The position numbers were made by a program, and so were the translations under genes. From the NCBI GenBank assembly GCA_934462775.1, contig CAKSIR010000062.1:1-12597 (forward strand): a stretch of 12,597 nucleotides of DNA, written 5' to 3'. Shown here one piece after another: positions 6,047-12,521 of this stretch (its first letter is position 1; each line of letters opens with the position of its first letter). The stretch comes from an uncultured Ruminiclostridium sp. (GTDB lineage: Bacteria > Bacillota > Clostridia > Oscillospirales > Ruminococcaceae). The notes under the pieces are model-generated. The model had not been told where the DNA came from and did not search any database. It was given only the letters and a program-made list of their open reading frames with translations.

Positions 6047-7453
6047 TTAAAATCTGAAATATAGAAACGGATTGTTTGTCGCGTTGACAAGCATTATGCT
6101 GCTGACAAGCAGGCAGGAAATGTTGCAGACAACGGTTGCGGTTCCTGTAACAGCCAACGACGCTGTTTCCTTTTCAACAAATTCTCTGAGCTTCGGTACA
6201 ACCGGCAGGCAGAACACCACCGCGGCAATAATCAGGAAGAGGTTATTCATAAAGGAGGTCTGCGTTACCTGATCGATAAATATATTGCCGTTTGCACCGA
6301 CAAGATTTTTGAAGAAATCTCCCAGTCTGCCCATGTCGGTGAAGTAGAAAATGCCGAAACCGAGAATAATTACGATTTTGTTGTAAATATGCATTATTAC
6401 CGACGGGATTTTTCTCATGCGCTTGTTGCCTACCTTGCGTTCGAGGAAAATAAACACGCCGAAATATAGTCCCCAGATAATGAAGTTCCAGCTTGCGCCG
6501 TGCCATAATCCTGTACAGAACCATACGAGGAACAGGCTCAAATACTGTCTGCGCTTGCCAAAAATCGGAACGTAGAGCAGATAATCGCGGAAGAACGAAC
6601 CCAGAGAAATATGCCATCTCTGCCAGAATTCGGTTATATTGCGGCAGATAAACGGGTACTTGAAGTTTTCGTCAAAGTGGAAGCCGAAAATTCTGCCAAG
6701 ACCGATTGCCATGTCCGAATAGCCGGAGAAATCGAAATAAACCTGCATTGCGTAAAGAATTACGCCGTACCATGTACCCAAAACCGACATTGACGAAAGG
6801 TTTGCCGAGCCGAGGAAGGAGTCAACGATAACCGAAAGGTTGTTGGCAATAATCACCTTTTTGGCAAGACCCGTTGCAAGGCGGGTAATTCCTGCGCTTA
6901 AATCCTCCACAGTTGTTTTGCGGCAGCCCATTTCCTGCTCAACGACGCTGTAACGGACGATAGGACCCGCTACAAGCTGCGGGAACATGGAAACATAAAG
7001 GAGAAAGCGCGCGTAGTTGTGCTGGACCTTTACCTTGCCCCAGTAAGCGTCCATAATGTAGGAAATAATCTGGAATGTATAAAAGCTTATGCCGATAGGC
7101 AGCGAAATATTCGGCACAGGTATGTCGACAGGCAGAATTGCGTTGAGGTTTTCAACGACGAATCCGCTGTACTTGAAAACGGCAAGCAGTCCAAGGCTCA
7201 GCACAAGCGCAAAAATAACAGGCAGTTTTGCTTTGGACGTTCCTTTCCACTTGTCAATGAGCAGTCCGAAGAAATAGTTGGCAGTAACGCTGAACAGCAT
7301 CAGAATTATCCACAGCGGCTCGCCCCATGCGTAGAAAATCAGCGAAAACACAATAAGAACGCCGTTCCGCCAGGCGATGTTCTTTGTTAAAAAGTACAGG
7401 ATAATGCAGGCGGGGAGGAATGCGTACAAGAAAAATAAGTCGGCAAAAAGCAT
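6047..7453 (-). CDS. MBOAT-family membrane O-acyltransferase (AlgI/DltB-like)
   Basis: A 468-residue polytopic membrane protein of the membrane-bound O-acyltransferase family, which passes acyl groups to extracellular polymers such as alginate, peptidoglycan or teichoic acid. The N-terminus MLFADLFFLYAFLPA matches the AlgI/PatA type. Family landmarks are FWQRWHISLGSFFRDYLL (276-293, H281) and the catalytic histidine H318 in LWHGASWNFIIWG. Many hydrophobic segments are spread along the length. The start at 7453 has an AGGAGA ribosome binding site (7458-7463) and the operon promoter lies at 7517-7545. AlgI-type proteins normally work with an SGNH/AlgX-like partner that completes O-acetylation; none is in this operon, whose next genes encode VanY-type carboxypeptidase and GalM. 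The acceptor polymer is unknown, but the linked carboxypeptidase suggests the cell wall. Confidence 0.93.
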   Translation of the reverse strand: MLFADLFFLYAFLPACIILYFLTKNIAWRNGVLIVFSLIFYAWGEPLWIILMLFSVTANYFFGLLIDKWKGTSKAKLPVIFALVLSLGLLAVFKYSGFVVENLNAILPVDIPVPNISLPIGISFYTFQIISYIMDAYWGKVKVQHNYARFLLYVSMFPQLVAGPIVRYSVVEQEMGCRKTTVEDLSAGITRLATGLAKKVIIANNLSVIVDSFLGSANLSSMSVLGTWYGVILYAMQVYFDFSGYSDMAIGLGRIFGFHFDENFKYPFICRNITEFWQRWHISLGSFFRDYLLYVPIFGKRRQYLSLFLVWFCTGLWHGASWNFIIWGLYFGVFIFLERKVGNKRMRKIPSVIMHIYNKIVIILGFGIFYFTDMGRLGDFFKNLVGANGNIFIDQVTQTSFMNNLFLIIAAVVFCLPVVPKLREFVEKETASLAVTGTATVVCNISCLLVSSIMLVNATNNPFLYFRF

Positions 7454-7516
7454 AAGTTCTCCTAATATATATGAACAGATTTTACTCTAAAATTATTATA
7501 AAGCATTTACTTTTTA

Positions 7517-7545
7517 ATTATAATACATTTCAAAATCTTTTGCAA
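7517..7545 (-). promoter_or_regulatory. Promoter of the MBOAT-VanY-galM operon
   Basis: Leftward TTGCAA (7540-7545), a 17-base spacer and TATAAT (7517-7522) predict a transcript start near 7510, giving a leader of about 57 bases. A second TATAAT at 7495-7500 has a poor -35 (TTATAA). The upstream half, CATTGCAAAA on the leftward strand, is identical to the one in front of abfA. Confidence 0.65.
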
Positions 7546-7600
7546 TGGGAAATTGTCATAATTTCCGACTTTATATATTAAAACAGCTATATAAAGTGAA

Positions 7601-7619
7601 TATTGACACACGGACAATA
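7601..7619. promoter_or_regulatory. Inverted repeat inside the nadA promoter (operator candidate)
   Basis: TATTG (7601-7605) and CAATA (7615-7619) are inverted copies separated by 9 bases. They overlap the -35 hexamer and the first half of the spacer, so a bound protein would block RNA polymerase. NAD synthesis in Firmicutes is often repressed by NiaR, but I cannot match this site to a NiaR consensus with confidence. Confidence 0.35.
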
Positions 7620-7631
7620 CTGCAATATAAT
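7603..7631 (+). promoter_or_regulatory. Consensus promoter of nadA
   Basis: TTGACA (7603-7608), exactly 17 bases, then TATAAT (7626-7631): both hexamers are perfect. Transcription should begin near 7638, leaving a leader of about 56 bases that contains a small GGGAT/ATCCC hairpin (7645-7649 with 7661-7665). The GTG at 7652 lies within this hairpin and is not a plausible start. Confidence 0.88.
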
Positions 7632-7693
7632 ATACTTATATACTGGGATTTGTGCAGCTTATCCCTATTTTGCATAAAGTGAAAGGAAAAGTT

Positions 7694-8614
7694 ATGATTA
7701 AGGATATTCAGGAACAGATATTAAAGCTTAAAAAGGAAAAGGACGTTGCAATCCTTGCCCACTCGTATCAGGCAAGAGAAATTGTTGAAATCGCAGACCT
7801 TGTGGGAGATTCCTTTGCCCTCAGCGATAAGGCAAGAGAATGTCCGCAGCAGAATATTCTGTTCTGCGGCGTGCATTTTATGGCTGAAACCGCGAAAATG
7901 CTCAGCCCTCAGAAGAACGTTTATCTTGCAAATCCCATGGCGGGCTGCCCTATGGCGGAGCAGATGGAGCCTGAAATGCTGGAATACATTAAAAAGCAGG
8001 AGCCTGACAGAAAGGTTGTCGCTTACATAAACACCACCGCCGCTCTCAAAAAGCTGTGCGACGTATGCGTTACTTCGTCCTCAGCGCTGACTATTGTTAA
8101 AAAGCTGGACGCAGACAAGATTCTGTTTATTCCCGACTGCAACCTGGGAGATTATGTAAAGCGCAATGTTCCCGAAAAGGACATTAAGCTGGTTCAGGGC
8201 GGATGTCCCGTTCATGCGGCTGTTACGGCGGACGAGGTTGACAAGGCAAAGGCGCTGCACCCGAATGCAAAGGTGCTGGTTCACCCTGAATGTGTTCCCG
8301 CCGTTGTTGCAAAGGCTGACTATATAGGCTCAACTTCAGGCATTATGAACTACGCAAAGAAGTCCGACTGCAAGGAATTTATTATCGGTACGGAAATGAG
8401 CATTGCCGAGCATCTTCAGTACGAATGTCCCGACAAGGAATTCTACATTCTTTCAAAGAAAATTCTTTGCCCCAACATGAAGCTTACGACTCTTATGGAC
8501 GTTTACAAGTCCCTAGAGGGAATAGGAAATGGCAAAGCTTTCGAAATTGAAATGACCGACGACGATATAAAGCAGGCGAGAAAGTGCATTGATGAAATGC
8601 TCCGTCTTGGCTGA
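7694..8614 (+). CDS. nadA: Quinolinate synthase A
   Basis: NadA is a [4Fe-4S] enzyme that condenses iminoaspartate with dihydroxyacetone phosphate to quinolinate in de novo NAD synthesis. The 306-residue form from ATG 7694 is full length. AAAGGA (7682-7687) sits six bases upstream, whereas the open frame extending back to GTG 7652 lacks such a site. Cluster ligands by family spacing are C85 (NPMAGCPMA), C171 (GGCPVHA) and C259 (KILCPNM). Substrate residues include H23 and Y25 (AHSYQ), S40 (GDS), Y111 and N113 (YINTTA), and H197 and E199 (HPEC). nadB and nadC, usually neighbours, are absent here. A Cys-rich DUF3795 gene follows after 16 bases and is probably co-transcribed. Other cysteines (C50, C58, C122, C125, C148, C200, C226, C245, C298) make this a Cys-rich NadA. 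Confidence 0.96.
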   Translation: MIKDIQEQILKLKKEKDVAILAHSYQAREIVEIADLVGDSFALSDKARECPQQNILFCGVHFMAETAKMLSPQKNVYLANPMAGCPMAEQMEPEMLEYIKKQEPDRKVVAYINTTAALKKLCDVCVTSSSALTIVKKLDADKILFIPDCNLGDYVKRNVPEKDIKLVQGGCPVHAAVTADEVDKAKALHPNAKVLVHPECVPAVVAKADYIGSTSGIMNYAKKSDCKEFIIGTEMSIAEHLQYECPDKEFYILSKKILCPNMKLTTLMDVYKSLEGIGNGKAFEIEMTDDDIKQARKCIDEMLRLG

Positions 8615-8630
8615 TAAAACAGGTGATAAT

Positions 8631-9005
8631 ATGAAACGTGAACTGGGAATTGCAAGGTGCGGATTGGCTTGCTGCCTGTGTTCGGAAAATGCAGCCTGCA
8701 ACGGGTGCAGCTCCGACGAGTGTCACGACAGGGAATGGTGCGAAAACAGAAAGTGCTCCATTGAACTGAATGTTGACCATTGCTATAATTGCGGCAGTGA
8801 ATGCAGAAAAGGTCTGCTTGCAAAGATAAAGCCTTACGGGTTCACCCTGTTTGCTAAAAGATATGGCGAGGAAGCTCTGCTTGACTGCCTTGAAAGGAAC
8901 GAAAAGCAGGGAATAGTGTATCACCGCAACGGAATTAACGGTGATTATGATGACTTTGACGATGTGGAAAAGCTGATTGATTTTATAAAAACAGGAAAGA
9001 AATAA
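8631..9005 (+). CDS. DUF3795-type cysteine-rich small protein
   Basis: This 124-residue soluble protein has 13 cysteines, 12 of them in the first 58 residues: C10, C14, C15 and C17 in the RCGLACCLC signature, then C23, C26, C31, C37, C42, C51, C54 and C58. This pattern is typical of DUF3795, a family of unknown function thought to bind metal. The C-terminal third is acidic and cysteine-free except C86. The start ATG 8631 follows AGGTGA (8621-8626); an in-frame TTG at 8589 would overlap the nadA end and has no better site. It lies 16 bases after nadA with no promoter between, and a strong terminator follows. Linkage to an iron-sulfur enzyme suggests, but does not show, a role in metal or thiol handling. 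Confidence 0.8.
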   Translation: MKRELGIARCGLACCLCSENAACNGCSSDECHDREWCENRKCSIELNVDHCYNCGSECRKGLLAKIKPYGFTLFAKRYGEEALLDCLERNEKQGIVYHRNGINGDYDDFDDVEKLIDFIKTGKK

Positions 9006-9040
9006 AAAACAGCCTGAGAAACGAAATCTCAGGCTGTTTT
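9006..9040. terminator. Strong bidirectional terminator between nadA unit and araD
   Basis: A perfect 14-bp inverted repeat (9006-9019 with 9027-9040) has a 7-base loop. The core is CAGCCTGAGA/TCTCAGGCTG, and the arms end in A4/T4 so both strands carry a U-tract; rightward TTTTATTATTTTTT continues it. It starts directly after the DUF3795 stop and ends one base before the convergent araD stop. Confidence 0.95.
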
Positions 9041-9041
9041 A

Positions 9042-9740
9042 TTATTTTTTCTGTCCGTAATATGCGTTTTCGCCGTGCTTTCTGGAGTAGTGCTTGTCGA
9101 TAAGCTCCTGCTGCATTCTGCCGTTTGCGAAAGGCGCCTGCATGGTGTGCCATGCCATCATTGCAACTTCTTCAAGAACAACCGCGTTGTGAACCGCCTC
9201 GAACACGTTCTGACCCCATGCGAACGGTCCGTGGGACATTACCAGGCAGGCGGGATTGTCCTCCGGCTTTACGCCGCGTCTTAACACGGTTTCAACAATC
9301 AATCTGCCTGTTTCGGCTTCGTAATCTCCCTCAATTTCCTCTTTTTTCATAGGTCTTGTGCATGGAATTTCGCCGTAGAAATAGTCGGCGTGAGTTGTAC
9401 CGTAAGGAATAATGTCCATGCCTATCTGCGACATTATAGTTGCCCAGCGCGAATGTGTATGTACGATTCCGCCCAGCTTGTCAAAGGCTTTGTAAAGCTC
9501 GATGTGCGTTGGCGTATCTGATGACGGGTTAAGCTCGCCTTCCACCTTTTTTCCCTCAAGGTCAACCACCACCATATCGGACGGCTGCATTTTTTCGTAG
9601 GAAACGCCCGACGGCTTGATTACGACAAGTCCGCTTTCGCGGTCAATTCCCGAAACATTTCCCCATGTGAAAGTAACAAGATTGCACTTTGGCAGAAGCT
9701 TGTTTGCCTGACACACCTGGTCCTTTAACTTCTCTAACAT
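9042..9740 (-). CDS. araD: L-ribulose-5-phosphate 4-epimerase
   Basis: AraD converts L-ribulose 5-phosphate to D-xylulose 5-phosphate, the last dedicated step of L-arabinose catabolism. The 232 residues match the family (class II aldolase fold). Zinc ligands are H94 and H96 in VHTHSRWAT and H170 in SHGPFAWG. Other landmarks are WGNVSG (26-31), IKPSG (41-45), SSD (73-75), D119 in HADYFYG and Y228 in AYYGQ near the end. The ribosome binding site AGGGG lies about 8 bases before the ATG, and the gene begins 15 bases after the DUF6171 gene. It ends an abfA-DUF6171-araD operon. araA (isomerase) and araB (kinase) are not in the window and must be elsewhere if the pathway is complete. Confidence 0.96.
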   Translation of the reverse strand: MLEKLKDQVCQANKLLPKCNLVTFTWGNVSGIDRESGLVVIKPSGVSYEKMQPSDMVVVDLEGKKVEGELNPSSDTPTHIELYKAFDKLGGIVHTHSRWATIMSQIGMDIIPYGTTHADYFYGEIPCTRPMKKEEIEGDYEAETGRLIVETVLRRGVKPEDNPACLVMSHGPFAWGQNVFEAVHNAVVLEEVAMMAWHTMQAPFANGRMQQELIDKHYSRKHGENAYYGQKK

Positions 9741-9755
9741 ACACTACCCCTCATT

Positions 9756-10004
9756 TCACCAGCGGCGCTGTATACACGGGCAGCGATTGATTTTACGCAC
9801 TGCCCTCACCTCTACAAAGCACCCGCATTCGGAACACATTCCGTTTACCAGCTTGTCGCATTCCTTGCAGGCGGCAAGACGGTTTTTATAAACCTCGTCG
9901 GAGCATTTTTGCTCCGCAGGAATCAACGAAATGTACTCATATACATTTTCAAAATATTTATCTTTGTCTATTTCCGACAAAAGACATCTTTTACAGTATA
10001 TCAT
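9756..10004 (-). CDS. DUF6171-like zinc-ribbon small protein
   Basis: This 82-residue protein has ten cysteines arranged as a C4-x2-C7 pair at the N-terminus (YCKRCLLSE), C34, then C46-x2-C49, C57-x2-C60-x-C62 and C75-x-C77. The second block ([18 protein letters not shown]) resembles a zinc ribbon. This fits DUF6171, a Clostridia family of unknown function. The start ATG overlaps the abfA stop by 4 bases (ATGA), so it is translationally coupled to the arabinofuranosidase, and araD follows 15 bases later. I infer a structural or regulatory metal-binding protein of the operon. Whether it is specific to arabinose use or only a passenger cannot be told from one locus. Confidence 0.78.
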   Translation of the reverse strand: MIYCKRCLLSEIDKDKYFENVYEYISLIPAEQKCSDEVYKNRLAACKECDKLVNGMCSECGCFVEVRAVRKINRCPCIQRRW

Positions 10005-11461
10005 TTTTTTATTTCGATTGCAACCACTGAACAGGGCGGAAGTGTAAATTTTAAGGTATTTTCGGACATTTTTACATTTGTAAACGTTTTCACCTCTACC
10101 TTATTAGGAATATCAAATGTATTATGGGCGTGAACGTCCTCTGTAAGTATTTCGGCGGATACCTTATTAAAGTCAAAGCCTGAAATTTCAGCGTTAATTT
10201 CCTTTTCCTCCGTAAGTGACGCGTTGGAGATTGTGATGTGCATTTTGCCGTCCTTGACAGACACAGACTGGGAAATGTCTGGAAGTCCGCTCTTATCGTC
10301 AATAAAGCTGTCTGCAAGCATTGCGTCCTGATGCTCCTTATACATATCAAAAACGTGGTATGTGGGCGTTTTGACCATTCGTTCGCCCTCGGTGAGGATT
10401 ACCGACTGGAGAACGTTGACGCATTGCGCAATATTAGCCATTACAACGCGGTCGGAGTGATTGTTGAATATGTTGAGGTTGACGGAGGCGACAATGGCGT
10501 CGCGCATTGTGTTTTGCTGATAGAGGAAACCGGAGTTTGTTCCCGGCTCAACATCGTACCATGTTCCCCACTCGTCAACGATCAGTCCGATTTCATGCTT
10601 TGGGTCGTGTCTGCTCATTATTTCGGAGTGCTTTGTAATCAGCTCCTCCATATAGTGTGTTTTTCTGATTGTTTCCTCGTATTCGCCGCTGTCAAATTCG
10701 GTTGCGCTGCCTTTTTTCTCCCAGTTTCCCGACGGAACGGTGTAGTAGTGCAGGCTGATTGCTTTGGTGTGCCATGGCTTGACGCTTTCAAGGAGCTTAT
10801 CCGTCCAGTTATAGTCGTTGCTGTTAGGACCGCAGGCAACCTTGTAAAGCTCGTTTCCGCTGTAATTGCGGCAGTAGGTTTGGTAGTGCCTGTACAAATC
10901 GGCGTAATACTCAGGACGCATATTTCCGCCGCAGCCCCAGCTTTCGTTGCCTATGCCGAAGTATTTCAGTCTCCACGGTTTTTCTCTGCCGTTGCTGCGG
11001 CGCAGGTCAGCCATGGGAGAAACATTGTCGGAGGTCATATATTCAATCCAGTCGGACATTTCCTTTACCGTTCCCGAACCGAGATTACCCGCAATGTATG
11101 GCTCGCAGCCGAGAATTTCACATAAATCCATGAACTCGTGAGTGCCGAAGCTGTTATCCTCGGTAACGCCGCCCCAATGATTGTTTATCATCTTTTTACG
11201 TTTGGATTTTTCGCCGATTCCGTCCATCCAATGATAGTCGTCCGCAAAGCAGCCGCCGGGCCAGCGCAGCACGGGGATTCTGATTTGCTTAAGCGCCTCA
11301 ACAACATCTGTTCTCATTCCTTTGATATTGGGTATAGGGGAGTCCTCTCCCACATAGATTCCGTTATAGATACATCTTCCGAGATGCTCGGAAAAATGAC
11401 CGTATATTTCCTTATTTATTCTGCTTTTCAGATTGTGCGCGTTTATAATAAGATTTGCCAT
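10001..11461 (-). CDS. abfA: Intracellular alpha-L-arabinofuranosidase, GH51
   Basis: A GH51 retaining glycosidase that releases L-arabinose from arabinan or arabinoxylan oligosaccharides. From ATG 11461 it has 486 residues, close to bacterial GH51 enzymes of about 500. The acid/base is E173 in [12 protein letters not shown] and the nucleophile E297 in IVDEWGTWY. Other landmarks are [10 protein letters not shown] (20-29), [13 protein letters not shown] (66-78) and a C-terminal beta domain from about 390. No signal peptide: it acts on imported oligosaccharides. The start is set by GGAGG (11467-11471), five bases from the ATG, and by a -10 box at 11487-11492. An ATG at 11488 overlaps that -10 box and cannot be in the transcript. 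It heads the abfA-DUF6171-araD operon. Confidence 0.96.
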   Translation of the reverse strand: MANLIINAHNLKSRINKEIYGHFSEHLGRCIYNGIYVGEDSPIPNIKGMRTDVVEALKQIRIPVLRWPGGCFADDYHWMDGIGEKSKRKKMINNHWGGVTEDNSFGTHEFMDLCEILGCEPYIAGNLGSGTVKEMSDWIEYMTSDNVSPMADLRRSNGREKPWRLKYFGIGNESWGCGGNMRPEYYADLYRHYQTYCRNYSGNELYKVACGPNSNDYNWTDKLLESVKPWHTKAISLHYYTVPSGNWEKKGSATEFDSGEYEETIRKTHYMEELITKHSEIMSRHDPKHEIGLIVDEWGTWYDVEPGTNSGFLYQQNTMRDAIVASVNLNIFNNHSDRVVMANIAQCVNVLQSVILTEGERMVKTPTYHVFDMYKEHQDAMLADSFIDDKSGLPDISQSVSVKDGKMHITISNASLTEEKEINAEISGFDFNKVSAEILTEDVHAHNTFDIPNKVEVKTFTNVKMSENTLKFTLPPCSVVAIEIKK

Positions 11462-11486
11462 AATATCCTCCATATTGTTTTTCTTC

Positions 11487-11515
11487 ATTATAGATTACAA
11501 ATCATTTTTTTGCAA
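11487..11515 (-). promoter_or_regulatory. Promoter of the abfA-DUF6171-araD operon
   Basis: Leftward TTGCAA (11510-11515), 17 bases, then TATAAT (11487-11492) predict a start near 11480. Within the spacer lies the small inverted repeat GATT-ACA-AATC (11493-11503). Its leftward reading contains TTTGTA, which loosely recalls an AraR half-site; this is not enough to name the regulator. Confidence 0.72.
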
Positions 11516-11524
11516 TGCGCAAAA
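11508..11524. promoter_or_regulatory. Palindrome over the abfA -35 (operator candidate)
   Basis: TTTTGC (11508-11513) and GCAAAA (11519-11524) are inverted copies with a 5-base centre (AATGC). The left arm overlaps the -35 hexamer of abfA, so a dimeric regulator here would compete with RNA polymerase. A sugar-responsive repressor is a natural guess, with no direct support. Confidence 0.4.
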
Positions 11525-11607
11525 GTGTTTTTAACTTACCTTTTCTGTTATAATAAAATTTAAGGCGACATTCCTGCATATGTTTAAGGAATTTGCTGCC
11601 ATCTGTG

Positions 11608-11636
11608 TTGACATTTGCAAGCAACTGTGATAGACT
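11608..11636 (+). promoter_or_regulatory. Promoter of the small RNA upstream of pyrE
   Basis: TTGACA (11608-11613), a 17-base spacer and TAGACT (11631-11636) preceded by TGA (extended -10, TG at 11628-11629). The predicted start near 11643 falls directly before the GAACCTG arm that closes the downstream RNA structure, so promoter and structure fit each other. Confidence 0.72.
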
Positions 11637-11642
11637 GATTAT

Positions 11643-11718
11643 AGAACCTGTTACCAGGGAAATGCCGTTGGGATTTTTCCGTCAATCGCTTTCCTTTCGA
11701 CGGCAGGTTCGTTTTTTT
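11643..11718 (+). ncRNA. Candidate structured small RNA or pyrE attenuator, family not recognised
   Basis: The predicted RNA of about 75 bases begins at its own promoter. GAACCTG (11644-11650) pairs with CAGGTTC (11704-11710) over 7 bp, followed by G and seven T (11712-11718). Inside, GGAAA (11658-11662) can pair with TTTCC (11676-11680), and CCGTC (11679-11683) with GACGG (11699-11703). TGCCGT (11663-11668) can instead pair with ACGGCA (11700-11705), which would disrupt the closing stem, so two folds are possible. Its whole length is taken up by structure and no reading frame is evident. I do not recognise a T-box, PyrR site, ykkC, THF, preQ1, c-di-GMP or SRP signature. It may be a free small RNA or a leader that controls read-through into pyrE. 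Confidence 0.55.
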
Positions 11719-11777
11719 GAGATGATATGCTTCTATTGTAATTCTGCAAAATAAGTAAAAAAATTTTTAAAATATAC

Positions 11778-11806
11778 TTGAAATTCGGAAAAATATGTGA
11801 TATAAT
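11778..11806 (+). promoter_or_regulatory. Proximal promoter of pyrE
   Basis: TTGAAA (11778-11783), 17 bases, then TATAAT (11801-11806) with an extended TGA just before it (TG at 11798-11799). The start of transcription should be near 11813. This promoter lies downstream of the small RNA terminator, so pyrE can be expressed without passing through it. Confidence 0.85.
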
Positions 11807-11826
11807 GTTAAAGCACTCATGAGATT

Positions 11827-11832
11827 GGAGGG
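11827..11832 (+). promoter_or_regulatory. Ribosome binding site that fixes a GTG start for pyrE
   Basis: GGAGGG ends seven bases before GTG (11840-11842). The in-frame ATG at 11819 would lie only about 6 bases from the predicted 5' end, with the ribosome binding site inside its own coding region, so it is rejected. Confidence 0.88.
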
Positions 11833-11839
11833 TAAAACC

Positions 11840-12496
11840 GTGACATATAAAGAAAAATTTGTTAAGTTTATGGTTGACAGCGGTGTTCTCACTTTCGGAG
11901 AATTCACACTGAAAAGCGGCAGAAAATCCCCTTATTTCATGAATTCAGGTAACTACAACACAGGCGCTCAGCTTGCAAAGCTTGGCGAATTTTATGCTGA
12001 ATGTATTCACGACAATGGTATTGAGTTCGAAACGCTGTTCGGACCTGCATACAAGGGCATTCCTCTTGCAGTAGCAACAGCAACGGCTTTATTCAACAAG
12101 TTCGGCATAGATGTAAACTATTCCTTTGACCGCAAGGAAGCCAAGGATCACGGCGAGGGCGGCGTTATCGTAGGCAAGCAGCTTACCGATAAGGAAAAGG
12201 TTGTTATTATCGAAGATGTTATGACATCCGGCAAGGCGCTGAGAGAGGTTCTCCCGAAGCTTAAGGCGGCGGCTGATGTTGATGTGACAGCAATGGTAAT
12301 CCAGTGCGACCGAATGGAAAAAGGTCTTCAGACCGACCTTTCAGCTGTACAGGAGGTCAGCAGGGAGTTTGGCATCAGAATTTACTCAATCGTAAATATC
12401 AACGATATTATCGCAGCCATTGAAAGCGGCGTCATTGAAGGCAAGGAACATCTTGACGCAATGAAAGCTTACCGCAGTCAATATGGCGTAGAATAA
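11840..12496 (+). CDS. pyrE: Orotate phosphoribosyltransferase
   Basis: PyrE joins orotate to PRPP to give OMP, the fifth step of de novo UMP synthesis. From GTG 11840 it has 218 residues, in line with the longer E. coli-type PyrE. Visible elements are the orotate-binding KSGRKSPYF (25-33), the flexible catalytic loop DRKEAKDHGEGG (97-108, with K99, K103 and H104) and the PRPP-binding VVIIEDVMTSGKA (121-133). It stands alone, without pyrF, pyrB or pyrR. It has its own extended -10 promoter, and a structured RNA with a U-tract terminator lies about 120 bases upstream, which may add regulation if an upstream transcript reads through. tRNA-Pro follows 25 bases after the stop, with no rightward U-tract between. 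Confidence 0.97.
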   Translation: MTYKEKFVKFMVDSGVLTFGEFTLKSGRKSPYFMNSGNYNTGAQLAKLGEFYAECIHDNGIEFETLFGPAYKGIPLAVATATALFNKFGIDVNYSFDRKEAKDHGEGGVIVGKQLTDKEKVVIIEDVMTSGKALREVLPKLKAAADVDVTAMVIQCDRMEKGLQTDLSAVQEVSREFGIRIYSIVNINDIIAAIESGVIEGKEHLDAMKAYRSQYGVE

Positions 12497-12502
12497 AACA
12501 AA

Positions 12503-12516
12503 GGCGGTTTCCCGCC
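12503..12516 (-). terminator. Small hairpin between pyrE and tRNA-Pro, terminator-like leftward
   Basis: GGCGG (12503-12507) and CCGCC (12512-12516) form a 5-bp stem. Read leftward the loop is a GAAA tetraloop and the stem is followed by TTTGTTTTATT, which is terminator-like. Rightward no T-run follows, so it should not stop pyrE transcription before the tRNA. Confidence 0.4.
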
Positions 12517-12521
12517 AATAT

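Larger units (their letters stand above)
11489..11839. other. Intergenic regulatory region between abfA and pyrE
   Basis: About 350 bases separate two divergent genes. From left to right it holds the leftward abfA promoter and operator-like palindrome (to 11524), an extended -10 element TGTTATAAT (11546-11554) facing right with no good -35, a 16-codon open frame (11580-11630), a strong rightward promoter (11608-11636), a compact hairpin-rich RNA with T-run (11643-11718), an AT-rich stretch, and the pyrE promoter (11778-11806). No protein gene is convincing here. Confidence 0.7.

Noticed and set aside
7652..7693. Longer nadA start at GTG 7652
   Set aside because: No ribosome binding site, it sits within a leader hairpin, and AAAGGA lies six bases before ATG 7694.
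10238..11125. Long open frame (295 codons) opposite abfA
   Set aside because: It is fully antisense to a conserved GH51 gene with catalytic motifs, has no family motif of its own, and reflects codon bias of the true gene.
11462..11488. Longer abfA start at 11488
   Set aside because: That ATG overlaps the perfect -10 box, lacks a ribosome binding site, and lies upstream of the predicted transcript start; GGAGG favours 11461.
11643..11718. PyrR-binding attenuator or T-box
   Set aside because: The conserved PyrR-loop and T-box bulge sequences are not present, and pyrR is not linked.
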